64,000 nucleotides of DNA from the NCBI RefSeq assembly GCF_947504215.1, contig NZ_CANNGO010000001.1, forward strand, positions 62,001 through 126,000. Direction: 5' to 3'. The notes beneath the pieces were generated by a model. That model was given only the letters and a program-made list of their open reading frames with translations. It was not told where the DNA came from and searched no databases. Shown piece by piece: positions 10,315-20,330 of the stretch (the first letter of the stretch is position 1; every line of letters starts with the position of its first letter). Source of the stretch: an uncultured Ruegeria sp. (GTDB lineage: Bacteria > Pseudomonadota > Alphaproteobacteria > Rhodobacterales > Rhodobacteraceae). The position numbers and the translations under genes were made by a program.

Positions 10315-11232
10315 ATGCCCATAAAGATCCCTTCAGACCTGCCCGCTTATGACGTCCTGACCAAAGAGGGCGTTATGGTCATGGACGAAGATCAGGCAAT
10401 GCGTCAGGATATTCGCCCCTTGCGGATCGGGTTGCTTAACCTGATGCCCAAGAAGATCCAGACCGAAAACCAGTTTGCCCGATTGATCGGCGCGACCCCT
10501 TTGCAGATCGATCTGTCACTAATCCGTATGACCGAGCACAGGACCAAGAATACCGCAGCGGTTCATATGGCTGAGTTTTATCGCCCCTTTCAGGAGGTGA
10601 AGGATCAGAAATTTGATGGTCTCGTCATAACCGGCGCGCCTATCGAGCATTTGGATTTTGTCGATGTGACTTACTGGGATGAAATCAGCGAAGTCTTCGA
10701 TTGGACCCAAACCAACGTTCATTCGACATTTGGCGTCTGCTGGGGTGGGATGGCGATGATCAACCACTTTCATGGTGTAAAAAAACACATGCTGGACGCC
10801 AAGGCCTTTGGGTGTTTCAGGCATCGAAACCTGAACCAAGCCTCTCCGTTTTTGCGCGGGTTTTCCGACGATTGCGTTATTCCAGTCAGTCGCTGGACTG
10901 AAATGAAGCAGGCCGAGATTGATGGTGCACCCGGTTTGACCACGTTGCTGGGCAGCGATGATGTTGGCCCTTGTCTGGTCGAGGACAGATCGCATCGGGC
11001 GCTCTATATCTTCAACCACTTCGAATACGATAGTGATACGTTGAAACAGGAATATGACCGTGATGTGACCAATGGCACGCCGATCAACGTGCCGATCAAC
11101 TATTACCCAGACGACGATCCGGCCCAGACTCCGCAGAACCGGTGGCGCAGTCATGCGCATCTTTTATATGGGAACTGGATCAATGAAATTTACCAGAGCA
11201 CCCCTTTCGATATGAATGACATTGGCCGTTAA
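10315..11232 (+). CDS. metA: homoserine O-acyltransferase, predicted acetyl-CoA specific
   Basis: MetA acylates L-homoserine, the first committed step of methionine synthesis. The 305-residue protein has the catalytic triad at canonical positions: Cys142 in GVCWGGMA, His235 and Glu237 in FNHFEY. Residue 111 is Glu (TGAPIE), where the Escherichia coli succinyltransferase has Gly. Glu111 is known to favour acetyl-CoA, so this is likely a MetA-type homoserine O-acetyltransferase. It starts at ATG 10315 with a poor ribosome-binding site, perhaps coupled to the P-loop gene upstream. No SAM riboswitch is recognisable in the short leader. Its last 17 bases overlap the hydrolase gene. Confidence 0.95.
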   Translation: MPIKIPSDLPAYDVLTKEGVMVMDEDQAMRQDIRPLRIGLLNLMPKKIQTENQFARLIGATPLQIDLSLIRMTEHRTKNTAAVHMAEFYRPFQEVKDQKFDGLVITGAPIEHLDFVDVTYWDEISEVFDWTQTNVHSTFGVCWGGMAMINHFHGVKKHMLDAKAFGCFRHRNLNQASPFLRGFSDDCVIPVSRWTEMKQAEIDGAPGLTTLLGSDDVGPCLVEDRSHRALYIFNHFEYDSDTLKQEYDRDVTNGTPINVPINYYPDDDPAQTPQNRWRSHAHLLYGNWINEIYQSTPFDMNDIGR

Positions 11233-12175
11233 ACTCCTGATATCTTTTGGCCTTGCAGTGTTGGGCCTGGCGCTATTCACCATCTGGCGCGCGACGCAGC
11301 AAGAAGCGCTGGCCGAAGCCGCCTTTCCGCCAGAAGGTGAAATGCTGGATATCGACGGTGTCGCGATTCATGCTGTTGTGATGGGCAAAGGCCCGGATGT
11401 CGTGTTGATCCACGGGTCCAGCGGAAACACCCGTGACATGACCTTCGCCCTCGCCCCGATCCTGGCCGAGCACTACCGTGTTATCGTTTTTGACCGGCCC
11501 GGTCTTGGCTATTCCGCCAGTTTCAACCCGGATGGTGAAACCATCATCGAACAGGCGGATGTATTACAGCGCGCTGCTGCACTGCTTGGGGCCGACAAAC
11601 CGATCGTGGCCGGGCAAAGCTATGGTGGGTCAGTTTCGTTGGCCTGGGCCATCACGCGCCCTGACAACATCTCGGCACTGGTCCTGATGGCTCCGGCTGC
11701 GATACCGTGGGAAACACCTCTGGATGGGTTCAACCAGCTCGCCTCAACTTCGGCAGGGAGTTCACTCGCCCTGCCCTTCATTACGTCATATGTTCCTGAT
11801 TGGTACGTAACGCAGGCTCTGGACACTGTCTTTGCCCCACAAAAAGCTCCTGATGGCTATGCCGAACATTTCGGACCTCAATTGACTGTTCGCCGCGCCT
11901 CAATGCACGCGAATGCCAAACAGCGCGCAAACCTTCTGCATGAGATCACCCAGTTACAACCCAGATATGGCGAGATTTCTGTTCCGACCGAAATCGTGCA
12001 CGGCACGGCAGATGATACTGTCGGGCTGGATTGGCACTCCGAACGTCTGATCGAACAAATCCCGGGGGCGGAACTGATCGCACTGCAGGGCATTGGACAT
12101 ATGCCGCAGGTTGTCGCCGCACCCGAAGTTGCTGAAGCAATCGACCGCGCCGCCCGACGCGCAGGTTTGCGTTAA
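11216..12175 (+). CDS. alpha/beta-fold hydrolase with N-terminal membrane anchor
   Basis: The 319-residue protein has one hydrophobic segment (residues 4-23) and then an alpha/beta hydrolase fold. HGSSGN forms the oxyanion region, Ser sits in the nucleophile elbow GQSYGGS, Asp in HGTADDTV and His in GIGHMPQ. It is likely a membrane-tethered esterase or lipase-like enzyme facing the periplasm; the substrate is unknown. Its start codon lies inside the end of metA (17-base overlap, different frame), which points to translational coupling, although no link to methionine metabolism is evident. Confidence 0.85.
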   Translation: MTLAVKLLISFGLAVLGLALFTIWRATQQEALAEAAFPPEGEMLDIDGVAIHAVVMGKGPDVVLIHGSSGNTRDMTFALAPILAEHYRVIVFDRPGLGYSASFNPDGETIIEQADVLQRAAALLGADKPIVAGQSYGGSVSLAWAITRPDNISALVLMAPAAIPWETPLDGFNQLASTSAGSSLALPFITSYVPDWYVTQALDTVFAPQKAPDGYAEHFGPQLTVRRASMHANAKQRANLLHEITQLQPRYGEISVPTEIVHGTADDTVGLDWHSERLIEQIPGAELIALQGIGHMPQVVAAPEVAEAIDRAARRAGLR

Positions 12176-12224
12176 GACGACGCCTAATCCATAGTAAGAT
12201 ATGGATTTTATTGCGAGGTAGCAC

Positions 12225-13094
12225 ATGGCCCGGTCGGAAAAAGGCTCTATCGAAAAGTATTACCGCAAAGGCGCGCCCAAAAGCGTGCGCGAAGAAATTA
12301 AAAAGGCCAGCAAGGGCGATATTCTGAACCCCACCTATCCCTACGCCGAAAAAATGAAATCCAGCGACTACCAAGAACAGATGGACACGCTGCAGATCGA
12401 GTTGGTCAAGATGCAGTCTTGGGTAAAGGAGACCGGTCAGAGGGTTGCCATTATCTTTGAAGGCCGTGACGCGGCGGGCAAAGGCGGAACCATTAAACGC
12501 TTTCGCGAAAACCTGAACCCACGCGGTGCCCGTAACGTCGCATTGTCCAAACCGTCGGACACAGAACGCAGCCAATGGTACTTTCAACGTTATATCCCGC
12601 ATTTGCCTGCGGCGGGGGAAATCGTGTTTTTTGATCGCAGTTGGTACAACAGAGGCGTTGTTGAAAACGTCTTTGGTTTTTGCACACCCAAAGAAAGAGA
12701 GCGGTTTTTCCGACAGGTTCTGCCGTTGGAGACAGGTTTGGCTAACGACGGCATTCATCTGTTCAAGTTTTGGCTGAACGTCGGGCGGGCCGAACAGTTG
12801 AACCGTTTTCTGGCACGCGAGACAGATCCGTTGAAACAATGGAAGTTGAGCCCGATTGATGTCGCGGGTCTGGACAAATGGGACGCGTATACGCAGTCCA
12901 TTTCTGAAACGCTGACACGATCTCATACCGACAGCTGTCCATGGACGATCATACGATCTGATGACAAGAAACGCGCCCGGCTTGCGGCGATCCGAACCGT
13001 ACTTCATACGCTTGATTACGAAGAGAAAAAGACCAAAGATCTCGGCGCAATTGATCCGAAAATCTGCGGCGGGCCGGAAATCTGGGACGCATAG
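12225..13094 (+). CDS. ppk2: polyphosphate kinase 2
   Basis: PPK2 enzymes move phosphate between polyphosphate and nucleotides (ADP or GDP to the triphosphate in the class-I type). The 289-residue single-domain protein shows Walker A in [10 protein letters not shown] (near residues 80-89), Walker B in FFDRSWYNR, and a downstream arginine-rich lid region before HLFKFWLN. Length and single domain fit class I, but class and nucleotide preference need assay. GAGGTAG lies before ATG 12225. It follows the hydrolase gene by 49 bases. It is relevant to the CHAD/CYTH operon at 52.8-55.6 kb, which I infer also deals with polyphosphate. Confidence 0.95.
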   Translation: MARSEKGSIEKYYRKGAPKSVREEIKKASKGDILNPTYPYAEKMKSSDYQEQMDTLQIELVKMQSWVKETGQRVAIIFEGRDAAGKGGTIKRFRENLNPRGARNVALSKPSDTERSQWYFQRYIPHLPAAGEIVFFDRSWYNRGVVENVFGFCTPKERERFFRQVLPLETGLANDGIHLFKFWLNVGRAEQLNRFLARETDPLKQWKLSPIDVAGLDKWDAYTQSISETLTRSHTDSCPWTIIRSDDKKRARLAAIRTVLHTLDYEEKKTKDLGAIDPKICGGPEIWDA

Positions 13095-13224
13095 ACTTGC
13101 AGTCCTTAGCTAAAGCAGTTTCTCGCATGAAATGACACATCGCTGCCGCATTTCTGCCGCCGAGAAGCCGTCGACATGCATCAAAGTTCCTACTTAAAAA
13201 GCGAGATACAGACAGGTGCTCTCG

Positions 13225-14256
13225 ATGGTTGAGGAAGTATTCGCCGCGCTGCGGCATCCCTTTGAGTTGTTCTTTGATCCGACAAACCGCTTGTCCTTGC
13301 TTCATTTGGGGACAGCGCTGGCGGCGGCCATTTTCGTTTTCTATCGAACCAGAAAGGCGCGGCAGGGCAAAACCTTCAAAGATCTGCTCAATTGGTTGCT
13401 TCCTTGGGATGTGCTGACTCATAAGTCAGCAAAAGCTGATTACGTCATGTTTTTCTTGAATAAATCCATCATTGGCGCAATCTATGCGTCGATCTTGTTG
13501 CAGGTTCCGTTCTGGTACAATGTCGTCGAGAAAATCTTGGGACCTGCAACCGAAGGACCATATGATTCCTCGCTCGCTGTGTCAGTATTCTATACAGCGG
13601 TGGCTGTCCTCGTATTCGATGGGGCTCTTTGGTTCGGGCACTACATTTTTCACAAAATCCCTTTCTTGTGGGAGTTCCACAAAGTCCATCACTCTGCCGA
13701 GGTCATGACACCGCTGACCGCGTCTCGTATGCATCCGGTCGAGGAGATCATTTCTTCACTCCTAAGTGGATTTTTTGTTGGGGTCGCGATCGCCTTGCTT
13801 GACCAGTACTTCGGAAGCAATGCACGGGCGTTTACACTGTTCGGCTTGAACATCATCGTCTTCGTATTTTTCATAGCTGCCTTCAACTTGCGTCACAGCC
13901 ATGTCTGGCTGCAATATCCTGACTGGGTGCAGCATGTCTTCGTGAGCCCTGCACAGCATCAAATTCATCATTCCAAGGCCCGTAAGCATTGGGATAAGAA
14001 CATGGGCTTTATCTTTGCGATATGGGACTGGAGTGCCGGAACACTTTACTCACCGAAATCGAAGGAAAATATTGAATACGGTTTGGGAAATGGCGAAGAC
14101 GGAACATGGAACGATCCCGTCGTTTTATATCTGCGCCCGTTCCGAAACGCTTTTGCTCTCTTAAAAAAGGATCCCAGAGTTGCTCTTACAGGATCCAACG
14201 CCGAAGCCCGGTCGGAACAAGAAGCCACACATGCGAGCTCCGCCGAGAGCAACTAG
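13225..14256 (+). CDS. sterol desaturase / fatty acid hydroxylase family protein
   Basis: An integral membrane di-iron enzyme of the fatty acid hydroxylase superfamily, 343 residues from ATG 13225. I prefer that start to GTG 13216 because an AGG sits eight bases upstream. Several hydrophobic helices frame the histidine clusters HYIFH, HKVHH, HSH and HQIHH, the metal ligands of the family. The reaction (hydroxylation or desaturation of a lipid tail) is inferred from the family only; the lipid is unknown. A TetR-type regulator follows by about 115 bases on the same strand and may control it. Confidence 0.88.
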   Translation: MVEEVFAALRHPFELFFDPTNRLSLLHLGTALAAAIFVFYRTRKARQGKTFKDLLNWLLPWDVLTHKSAKADYVMFFLNKSIIGAIYASILLQVPFWYNVVEKILGPATEGPYDSSLAVSVFYTAVAVLVFDGALWFGHYIFHKIPFLWEFHKVHHSAEVMTPLTASRMHPVEEIISSLLSGFFVGVAIALLDQYFGSNARAFTLFGLNIIVFVFFIAAFNLRHSHVWLQYPDWVQHVFVSPAQHQIHHSKARKHWDKNMGFIFAIWDWSAGTLYSPKSKENIEYGLGNGEDGTWNDPVVLYLRPFRNAFALLKKDPRVALTGSNAEARSEQEATHASSAESN

Positions 14257-14370
14257 TCCTCATGTTGTGAAATAATGGGTCTGCGACCTCTCAAGCGTTG
14301 GACGAACCTATCCTGATACACTATCTCTTTGGTCTCAATTGTCTTTAGCACAAAGGTGCCTGAGCCCGGG

Positions 14371-14985
14371 ATGACGAAACGCGGTTATCACCATGGAAAC
14401 CTGAAACAAGCCCTGATCGAGGCTGCTTTGTCTCTGATTGAAGAAAAGGGTCCAACGGGTTTCACACTTTCTGAGGCGGCCAAAACTGCGGGCGTGACAC
14501 CAGCGGCTGTATATCGTCACTTTCAAGGCCGCGAAGATCTGATTGCGGAAGCGGCGCGGCAAGGCTTTGAGATGTTCGCCGATCTGATGCAATATGCCTA
14601 TGACAAGGGGCAGCCATCAGCCCTGGCGGCCTTCGAAGCCACCGGCCGCGCCTATCTGGCTTTTGCGCGAAAACATCCCGGCCATTATATCTCGATGTTC
14701 GAAAGTGGGATTTCCCTGAACCGAACCCCGGAATTGTCGCTGGCGGCGAACCGTGCAAAAAGCGTGCTTGAAAAAGCTGCTGACGATTTGTCCCAGCATA
14801 TTCCACCGCAAAAGCGCCCTCCTGCTGCGATGTTCAGCGCACATATCTGGGCAATGAGCCATGGCGTTGTTGAACTCTATGCCCGCAACACGGGTGCGAC
14901 GTCCCCTTTTCCACCTGAAGACCTACTTGAAAGCGGTATTGGTATTTACCTCAGGGGATTGGGTTTGGTTCCTCAGGACAAGTGA
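14371..14985 (+). CDS. TetR/AcrR family transcriptional regulator
   Basis: A 204-residue regulator from ATG 14371. The upstream extension to 14329 lacks a ribosome-binding site, while CCCGGG precedes this ATG. The N-terminal helix-turn-helix lies at residues 5-52, with the YHHGNLKQALIEAAL opening and GVTPAAVYRHF recognition helix typical of TetR. The C-terminal ligand domain includes IWAMSHGVVEL, resembling the WHG-type TetR C-terminal domain. It lies downstream of the fatty-acid hydroxylase gene, so a lipid-responsive role is possible but not shown. No clear operator palindrome was found in the 114 bases upstream. Confidence 0.9.
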   Translation: MTKRGYHHGNLKQALIEAALSLIEEKGPTGFTLSEAAKTAGVTPAAVYRHFQGREDLIAEAARQGFEMFADLMQYAYDKGQPSALAAFEATGRAYLAFARKHPGHYISMFESGISLNRTPELSLAANRAKSVLEKAADDLSQHIPPQKRPPAAMFSAHIWAMSHGVVELYARNTGATSPFPPEDLLESGIGIYLRGLGLVPQDK

Positions 14986-15289
14986 TCCTAAATCCAGGCC
15001 GGACCGAACCCAACGTGGATGCATTTCGGAAGGCCGACGACCGATCCCACGATGGATCGTGTCCCTAGATGCGATGAACTGCCTCGATCCGGTCATCGCT
15101 TAATGAGATCGGCTAGTCGTTTAGAAGCCACCGTATTTTTCATAAAGCGTCTGCTCCGCGCGACCACCCTGGCTTTACCCCACAGAGAACATCACGGCTT
15201 TATGTCAAAACGCTTATTTTGTTAGCTTTATTGATGTTTTTGGGACTACCGACTAGGAGTTCAGGCAGACGCTCGCGTTACTACCTTAG
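14986..15289. other. intergenic gap without a recognisable gene
   Basis: These 304 bases lie between two convergent genes. They hold a short inverted repeat (CGATCC-CACGAT-GGATCG, about 15042-15059) and no T-tailed terminator or start with a ribosome-binding site. Short open frames here do not look like proteins. Decayed sequence is possible; I can name nothing in it. Confidence 0.5.
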
Positions 15290-16171
15290 CTAGACCTTTG
15301 AATCATCTGCCTTGCCATGGGTTCGGTCGTAGGAAGATACCTTGGGCTGTTGATGCGCCGCGCGAACATCTTCTCCGGGATCATACACCTCAATCAGCAA
15401 CGGATAGCAGGATGCAGCGTCGGACGAATGCTCGGATGAACAATCGCCGCCAGGACATGCTGAGATGCCAACCACAAGGTCAATTTCCGCGTGAAATTCT
15501 AGATAATCACCGGGGCGCACTGGGCTTGCTTTCATGAAGTACTGACCAGTATCGCGGGTAAAACCGGTGCACATGAAAACATTCAAAACGTCATGCACGT
15601 ACACCTCCGCTTCGTGCAAGGGTAAATCACAATGACTTGCTAATGCGCGCGTCAGGTTGGAATGGCAGCAATGGTGATAGTCGTTGCCCGACAGCAACCG
15701 CCCGGTGTAGGGATCGCAACGCGTACCAATGACGTCATGCACTGATCCCCCAAACTCGTCAAAGCCATACCAGTCAAGGGTGTCTTCGACGATGGTCGCC
15801 ATTGGGCGCATAGTTGGAAAACTTGACCACATTCGGTCGCCGGTCGACAGATGCGTGCCATGCAGTGCCCGTGTTTTTCCCGAGTAGAACCGCTCGGTCA
15901 GGTCATGTTTGTTCCAAAGGTTCAAATCACCAACCTGCGCGCCGTCGACCGAAACGATGCGAAAGAACGCTCCGGCAGGTACGTCTATGCAAGCCGCATC
16001 TCGTGGCAGCGCCGTAGTTTCTGCAGATTTCTTAGCCTTTTGCCTCAGGTCACTCAGCCCCTTCAAATCAGGTTGGTCGAGGCTGTCCGGCGGGTAACAG
16101 ATCACCGGCTGAATACCCTTGCGGACATTCGCGTCCTGAGGCGGCGTGAAGCTTGGGTTTTCTGATTTCAC
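15290..16171 (-). CDS. DUF1989 / urea carboxylase-associated family protein
   Basis: The roughly 293-residue protein matches the DUF1989 family often annotated as urea carboxylase-associated. Hallmarks are IDVPAGAFFRI, the C-rich CPGGDCSSEH motif and the DVLNVFMCTGF stretch. Family members are usually encoded beside urea carboxylase or amino acid permeases and are thought to help degrade urea-derived compounds; no such gene is present here. I prefer the GTG at 16171, which has GGAAG six bases upstream, over a TTG at 16198. No ATG precedes the conserved core. The exact reaction is unknown. Confidence 0.8.
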   Translation of the reverse strand: MKSENPSFTPPQDANVRKGIQPVICYPPDSLDQPDLKGLSDLRQKAKKSAETTALPRDAACIDVPAGAFFRIVSVDGAQVGDLNLWNKHDLTERFYSGKTRALHGTHLSTGDRMWSSFPTMRPMATIVEDTLDWYGFDEFGGSVHDVIGTRCDPYTGRLLSGNDYHHCCHSNLTRALASHCDLPLHEAEVYVHDVLNVFMCTGFTRDTGQYFMKASPVRPGDYLEFHAEIDLVVGISACPGGDCSSEHSSDAASCYPLLIEVYDPGEDVRAAHQQPKVSSYDRTHGKADDSKV

Positions 16172-16544
16172 GAGAGACTTCCAACTGTTTTGTGACAAGC
16201 GCTTAACGTCACCAGAGATAGGACAACTTCATACGAGATGCCATCCGGGTTGACAGATTCAAAATCGGCTCATCGCAATGCCTTGCCGCCGAACCATTTG
16301 GCCAGCCATCTCAGCAGCGCCATGCGTTGCGATCTGTGCCAATTGTGAGGACCAGCAATGAGCAGTCCTATTTGTGCACAAGAGCATTGAAAACCGTCAT
16401 AGTGATTTATCCGACGTATTCACCCACCAGCAGCGTCGGTTTGCAATTCAAACAATCGCAGCTGCACCCATGCCTGTTTCATCCATCGCGGATACAAAAG
16501 CGCTATTTCGAGTTTGGAAAGACCACCAATGACCGTCAAGTAGA
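16172..16544. other. intergenic gap upstream of the DUF1989 gene
   Basis: About 370 bases separate the DUF1989 start from the tRNA-Ser 3' end. The segment near 16172-16230 should carry the DUF1989 promoter, but I see no convincing -35/-10 pair. I find no further gene, terminator or repeat here. Confidence 0.5.
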
Positions 16545-16634
16545 TGGCGGAGAGACAGGGATTCGAACCCTGGAGACGGTCTCCCGCCTACACACTTTCC
16601 AGGCGTGCGCCTTCGACCACTCGGCCACCTCTCC
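16545..16634 (-). tRNA. tRNA-Ser (anticodon GGA)
   Basis: On the minus strand the sequence folds as a class II tRNA: 5' acceptor GGAGAGG pairs with the 3' TCTCTCC arm, then discriminator G and an encoded CCA. The D-arm begins TGGCCGAGTGG, the anticodon loop is CTGGAAA with GGA, a long variable arm follows, and the T-loop is GTTCGAATC. The long variable arm and G discriminator are typical of serine tRNA, which reads UCC and UCU. The gene is 90 bases with CCA. No integrase or island is seen next to it. Confidence 0.97.
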
Positions 16635-16792
16635 GTAAAGGCGATATGTGAACCAACACAATCGGATTTGCAAGGCCCCAAATCGGGGAATTTGGTGCCG
16701 CCTGAGTAAATAAATCACGCAAATGAGTCAGCGGGTCACACAGAGAAAACAACCTCACTTTGTGATCGAGCGGATCGTCGTTGGACTACGGA

Positions 16793-19231
16793 TCAGAACT
16801 CCTCACCACCATCGGGATCCAGATCCGACTCTTTCATTTCTATTGGGCTGGTCGAGTCTCTTCGGGATTGCACTTGCGCGCTGTCCGGCGTAGTTTCAGG
16901 TGCATTATCAGAAGATTGCAGAACCTCTGGGTTCCGTAGCCACAAATCGCGCTGGGCAAATGGAATCTCGATCCCAGCCTCGACGAAGCGGCGGTTAATC
17001 TCGTGGTTCATGTCGGATTTCACCGACAAAACCCAGTTCACGTCCCGCAAGATCGCCCGTATCTCGAAATCCAGAGAGTCGGCCCCGAAGCCCTGGAACA
17101 CCACACTGGGCGCCGGGTTGGCCAGAACCATCGGGTGAGTGTTAGCAACCTCTCCCAATATCTCCTCGACCTGTTTTGTATCGGTCCCATAGGCCACGCC
17201 AACCGGCACGATCACCCGGCCAATCGTGTTCCCCCGCGTGTAGTTTGTCACCACTCCGCTGATCAGGTCCGAATTCGGGACAATCACATCCGTTCTGTCA
17301 AACGTCTCGATCCGGGTCGACCGCACCGAGATGTCGCGCACATAGCCCATCATCCCGTTAACGTCGATCCAGTCGCCCTTGGAAATCGGACGTTCGACCA
17401 AGAGGATAATGCCAGACACGAAATTCGAAACGATAGTTTGCAGACCAAAACCGATGCCCACGGACAACGCACCGGCAACGATGGCAAGCGACGACAGGTC
17501 AAAACCCGCCACCATGATGGCGACCAAAGCGGCCAGAAAGACGCCGACATATCCTGACCCGGAAACGATCGCATTCTGGCCCCCCGGGTCGATACTGGTT
17601 TTTGGCAGCAGTGAGTTTCGCAGCCCGCTTTGCAAAAGTCGCGTTAAGGCATAGCCAATCGCAAATACTGCAACAAATGTCAGAAAGTTGGTCGGTGAGA
17701 TCGTCACGCCGCCGATATCGAAACCCTGCAACAGCCGAGACCACGCTTCGAGCAGATCCGCCTCGCGGGCTCCCCAATAGACTGCAAGGATCGGTAGCGC
17801 GATGATCGTCAGGGCGAATCCAATCAGCACCGCAAAAAGCGAATCTCCGGCACCTTCGCCCTGCCCGCTTACCCAACCATAGATTTGGCAGAAGAAACGC
17901 TGGAAGATGATTAATGCGGCAATCAAAACCAGTGTTTTGACGGCTGGAAAGACAATGGCTTCTGCAGCATTTGTATAGCCCAGAAGTGCTAGAAAGGGTG
18001 CGGCCATGCCCAGCATGAACAGCGCGCGGCGCAAAAACTCGACCAGTTGGCTGAAACCCGCTGCCCGGGACGAGGTGTTTTGTTCAGACCCCTCCTTCTG
18101 AACGTCATTTGTTCGTATGTGACGTGCACGCAGCAGCAACAGTGCAGTTGCCACAATAATTGGAAAACTGACCACGGCCCGTGTCGCATCCGAGATGTTT
18201 TCAATCTTCTCGAACAACTTTACCAACTCGTGCAGGATCAGCATGATCGCCAGCAAATCCAGGTAGATACGAAGCTCCGTGATTTTTCTGACCGAAAGGC
18301 GTTTGAAGTTGTTCGCCGCACCCATCAGATAAATTTGGCGACCGATCCAGTCGTAAGACAGCACAATTGCTGCCCAGTAGGGGATTTCATCAACCAACAG
18401 CGATCCGCGCAGGCCCAAAACATCGGTGAGGTAGAGCGCCACGACCACTGCCAACACACCGATCCATGGCAAGATAATCCGAAGCAGCGAAATGACAAAG
18501 GTCCAAACGCCACTGCCAGAACCGCCAAACTGCCGCAGATACTCACCACCCTTCTCTGACCAGTATTTGCCAAAGACCAGCAAGACCGTAGCGATGCCCA
18601 GCAATATGAAAATCACCAATCCACGTTCGCGAATTTGCTCGCGAACAATGTCGGTCTTCATATTCTTGACCGTCTCGTTGATCAGGCTGCGGGCCGCACT
18701 TTCGACATCCAACCATGCCGGGGCCCAATACGCCGGGTTTATTGGCGACGGGCCCTTCTCCAAAAGCTCCTTGGTTTGTCGATCACGGATAATCTGGTCG
18801 ATTTCGCTGATCAGACCGTTGGCGCGGCTATACGCTTCTTCCGAGATGATGCGCGGAACGCGCAAGCTGTTCAGCTGGTTTTCAAGGTGCTGGCGCAGCT
18901 TGGCAATGTCTTCTGGTTCAGTTGCATCCCCTTCGGGCTTAGGCCCCAGGGCTTTAAGCTGCCCTTCCAGTGTCTCAATCCGCTCGGTATTTTCTCCGCG
19001 AGATTTGTTAAAGGTATCTCGATAACCGTTTATTTCTGAACGCAAATTTTCCAACGCCGCGCTCGACGCCCTGTTGACGTCGATCACGGCCTCGGCCCGA
19101 TCCGCTGTTCTTATCCATGTCTGATAGTATTCGCTTTGCCGATCTGACAGCTGCGCATCTGCAATACTACCAAACCCGACAAGCGACAGGATAACGAGAG
19201 CAAGAAACAGGCGGACCTGTCGCAGCATCAT
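16793..19231 (-). CDS. DUF3772 / MscS-type mechanosensitive channel
   Basis: The 812-residue protein has a Sec signal peptide (cleavage near residue 26, SIADA). A periplasmic coiled-coil DUF3772-like region follows to about residue 170, then some ten transmembrane helices and a C-terminal MscS domain near 560-770. The pore region around SLAIVAGALSVGIGFGLQTI and the beta domain with ERPISKGDWI are classic MscS. It probably releases solutes on hypo-osmotic shock. Its start overlaps the cysK stop by four bases (ATGA), so it is translated from the trgA-trgB-cysK transcript. The C-terminal DGGEEF is only a tail, not a GGDEF domain. Confidence 0.93.
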   Translation of the reverse strand: MMLRQVRLFLALVILSLVGFGSIADAQLSDRQSEYYQTWIRTADRAEAVIDVNRASSAALENLRSEINGYRDTFNKSRGENTERIETLEGQLKALGPKPEGDATEPEDIAKLRQHLENQLNSLRVPRIISEEAYSRANGLISEIDQIIRDRQTKELLEKGPSPINPAYWAPAWLDVESAARSLINETVKNMKTDIVREQIRERGLVIFILLGIATVLLVFGKYWSEKGGEYLRQFGGSGSGVWTFVISLLRIILPWIGVLAVVVALYLTDVLGLRGSLLVDEIPYWAAIVLSYDWIGRQIYLMGAANNFKRLSVRKITELRIYLDLLAIMLILHELVKLFEKIENISDATRAVVSFPIIVATALLLLRARHIRTNDVQKEGSEQNTSSRAAGFSQLVEFLRRALFMLGMAAPFLALLGYTNAAEAIVFPAVKTLVLIAALIIFQRFFCQIYGWVSGQGEGAGDSLFAVLIGFALTIIALPILAVYWGAREADLLEAWSRLLQGFDIGGVTISPTNFLTFVAVFAIGYALTRLLQSGLRNSLLPKTSIDPGGQNAIVSGSGYVGVFLAALVAIMVAGFDLSSLAIVAGALSVGIGFGLQTIVSNFVSGIILLVERPISKGDWIDVNGMMGYVRDISVRSTRIETFDRTDVIVPNSDLISGVVTNYTRGNTIGRVIVPVGVAYGTDTKQVEEILGEVANTHPMVLANPAPSVVFQGFGADSLDFEIRAILRDVNWVLSVKSDMNHEINRRFVEAGIEIPFAQRDLWLRNPEVLQSSDNAPETTPDSAQVQSRRDSTSPIEMKESDLDPDGGEEF

Positions 19232-20262
19232 ACGTCCTCGAATACGCCCGGAATGCTACGCGGCGCTTCGGTCATCCAGTCAGGTACGGGCAACTCCTTT
19301 TCACGGAGGAATTCCGGGTTGAACAGCTTGGACTGATAGCGCGTGCCGTAATCACACAGAATGGTCACAATGGTATGGCCCGGTCCCATTTCCTTAGCCA
19401 AACGCACTGCGCCCGCCATGTTGATCGCAGTTGATCCGCCCATAACAAGGCCTTCTTCGCGCAAGAGGTTAAAGATGTAGGGCACCGCTTCATTGTCGGT
19501 GATTTGATAAGAATGGTCCGGTGTGAACCCTTCAAGGTTTTTGGTCACGCGGACCTGCCCGATGCCCTCGGCGATCGAGCTGCCTTCCATCGCGATCTCG
19601 CCGGTTGTGTAGTAGGAAAAGAGTCCTGCCCCCATCGGATCGGCGAGGCCAATTTTGACGCCTTTGGGCTGCAGGGCATCGGCCACGCCTGCCAACGTGC
19701 CGCCAGATCCGACGGCGCAGATGAACCCATCAACCTTGCCACCTGTCTGTTCCCAGATTTCCGGGCCGGTGGTTTCCACATGGGCTTGCCGGTTGGCGAC
19801 ATTGTCAAACTGATTGGCCCAGATTGCGCCATTTGGTTCGGTCTGCGCCAGTTCCTCGGCCAGACGGCGAGAGTAATGCACGAAGTTGTTCGGGTTGCGA
19901 TAAGGTGCCGCTGGCACCTGCACAAGCTGCGCCCCCGCCAGGCGCAGCATGTCTTTTTTCTCTTCGGACTGAGTTTCCGGGATCACGATCACAGTCTTGA
20001 ACCCCATCGAAGCACCCACAAGCGCGAGCCCGATGCCAGTGTTCCCCGCAGTGCCTTCGACAATCGTGCCTCTGGGCTTCAGATCGCCGCGGGCGATGGC
20101 ATCGCGAATAATATAAAGCGCGGCACGGTCTTTAACGGACTGGCCCGGGTTCATGAACTCGGCCTTGCCGAGGATTTCGCACCCGGTTTCGTCACTGATG
20201 CGGCGCAGCCGGATCAACGGTGTTTTTCCTACTGCGTCAGCAAGATCTCGTGCAATGCGCAT
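19228..20262 (-). CDS. cysK: cysteine synthase A (O-acetylserine sulfhydrylase)
   Basis: CysK makes L-cysteine from O-acetyl-L-serine and sulfide with pyridoxal phosphate. The 344-residue protein carries the PLP lysine in NPGQSVKDRAA, the phosphate-binding GTAGNTGIG loop, and the C-terminal GGSTAINM region. It is slightly longer than the 310-320 residues of many CysK proteins, with a tail ending PGVFEDV. It lies 68 bases downstream of trgB. In Rhodobacter sphaeroides a trgAB-cysK cluster contributes to tellurite resistance, probably through thiol supply, and the same order is seen here. The stop overlaps the start of the mechanosensitive channel gene. Confidence 0.93.
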   Translation of the reverse strand: MRIARDLADAVGKTPLIRLRRISDETGCEILGKAEFMNPGQSVKDRAALYIIRDAIARGDLKPRGTIVEGTAGNTGIGLALVGASMGFKTVIVIPETQSEEKKDMLRLAGAQLVQVPAAPYRNPNNFVHYSRRLAEELAQTEPNGAIWANQFDNVANRQAHVETTGPEIWEQTGGKVDGFICAVGSGGTLAGVADALQPKGVKIGLADPMGAGLFSYYTTGEIAMEGSSIAEGIGQVRVTKNLEGFTPDHSYQITDNEAVPYIFNLLREEGLVMGGSTAINMAGAVRLAKEMGPGHTIVTILCDYGTRYQSKLFNPEFLREKELPVPDWMTEAPRSIPGVFEDV

Positions 20263-20330
20263 GGCACCCTCATGTCATTATGTCTCAACGAAGATTTACA
20301 GATGCAGTGTTCCAACCACAAGCGTCATAG

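Noticed and set aside
11946-13007. 353-codon open frame on the minus strand
   Set aside because: It is antisense to the hydrolase and ppk2 genes and spans their junction; both sense genes are certain.
16545-16634. tRNA-Ser as an integration site
   Set aside because: No integrase, repeated tRNA end or phage gene lies on either side.
16793-16830. GGEEF-like string at the end of the mechanosensitive channel
   Set aside because: It is the last five residues after an acidic tail; no diguanylate cyclase domain surrounds it.
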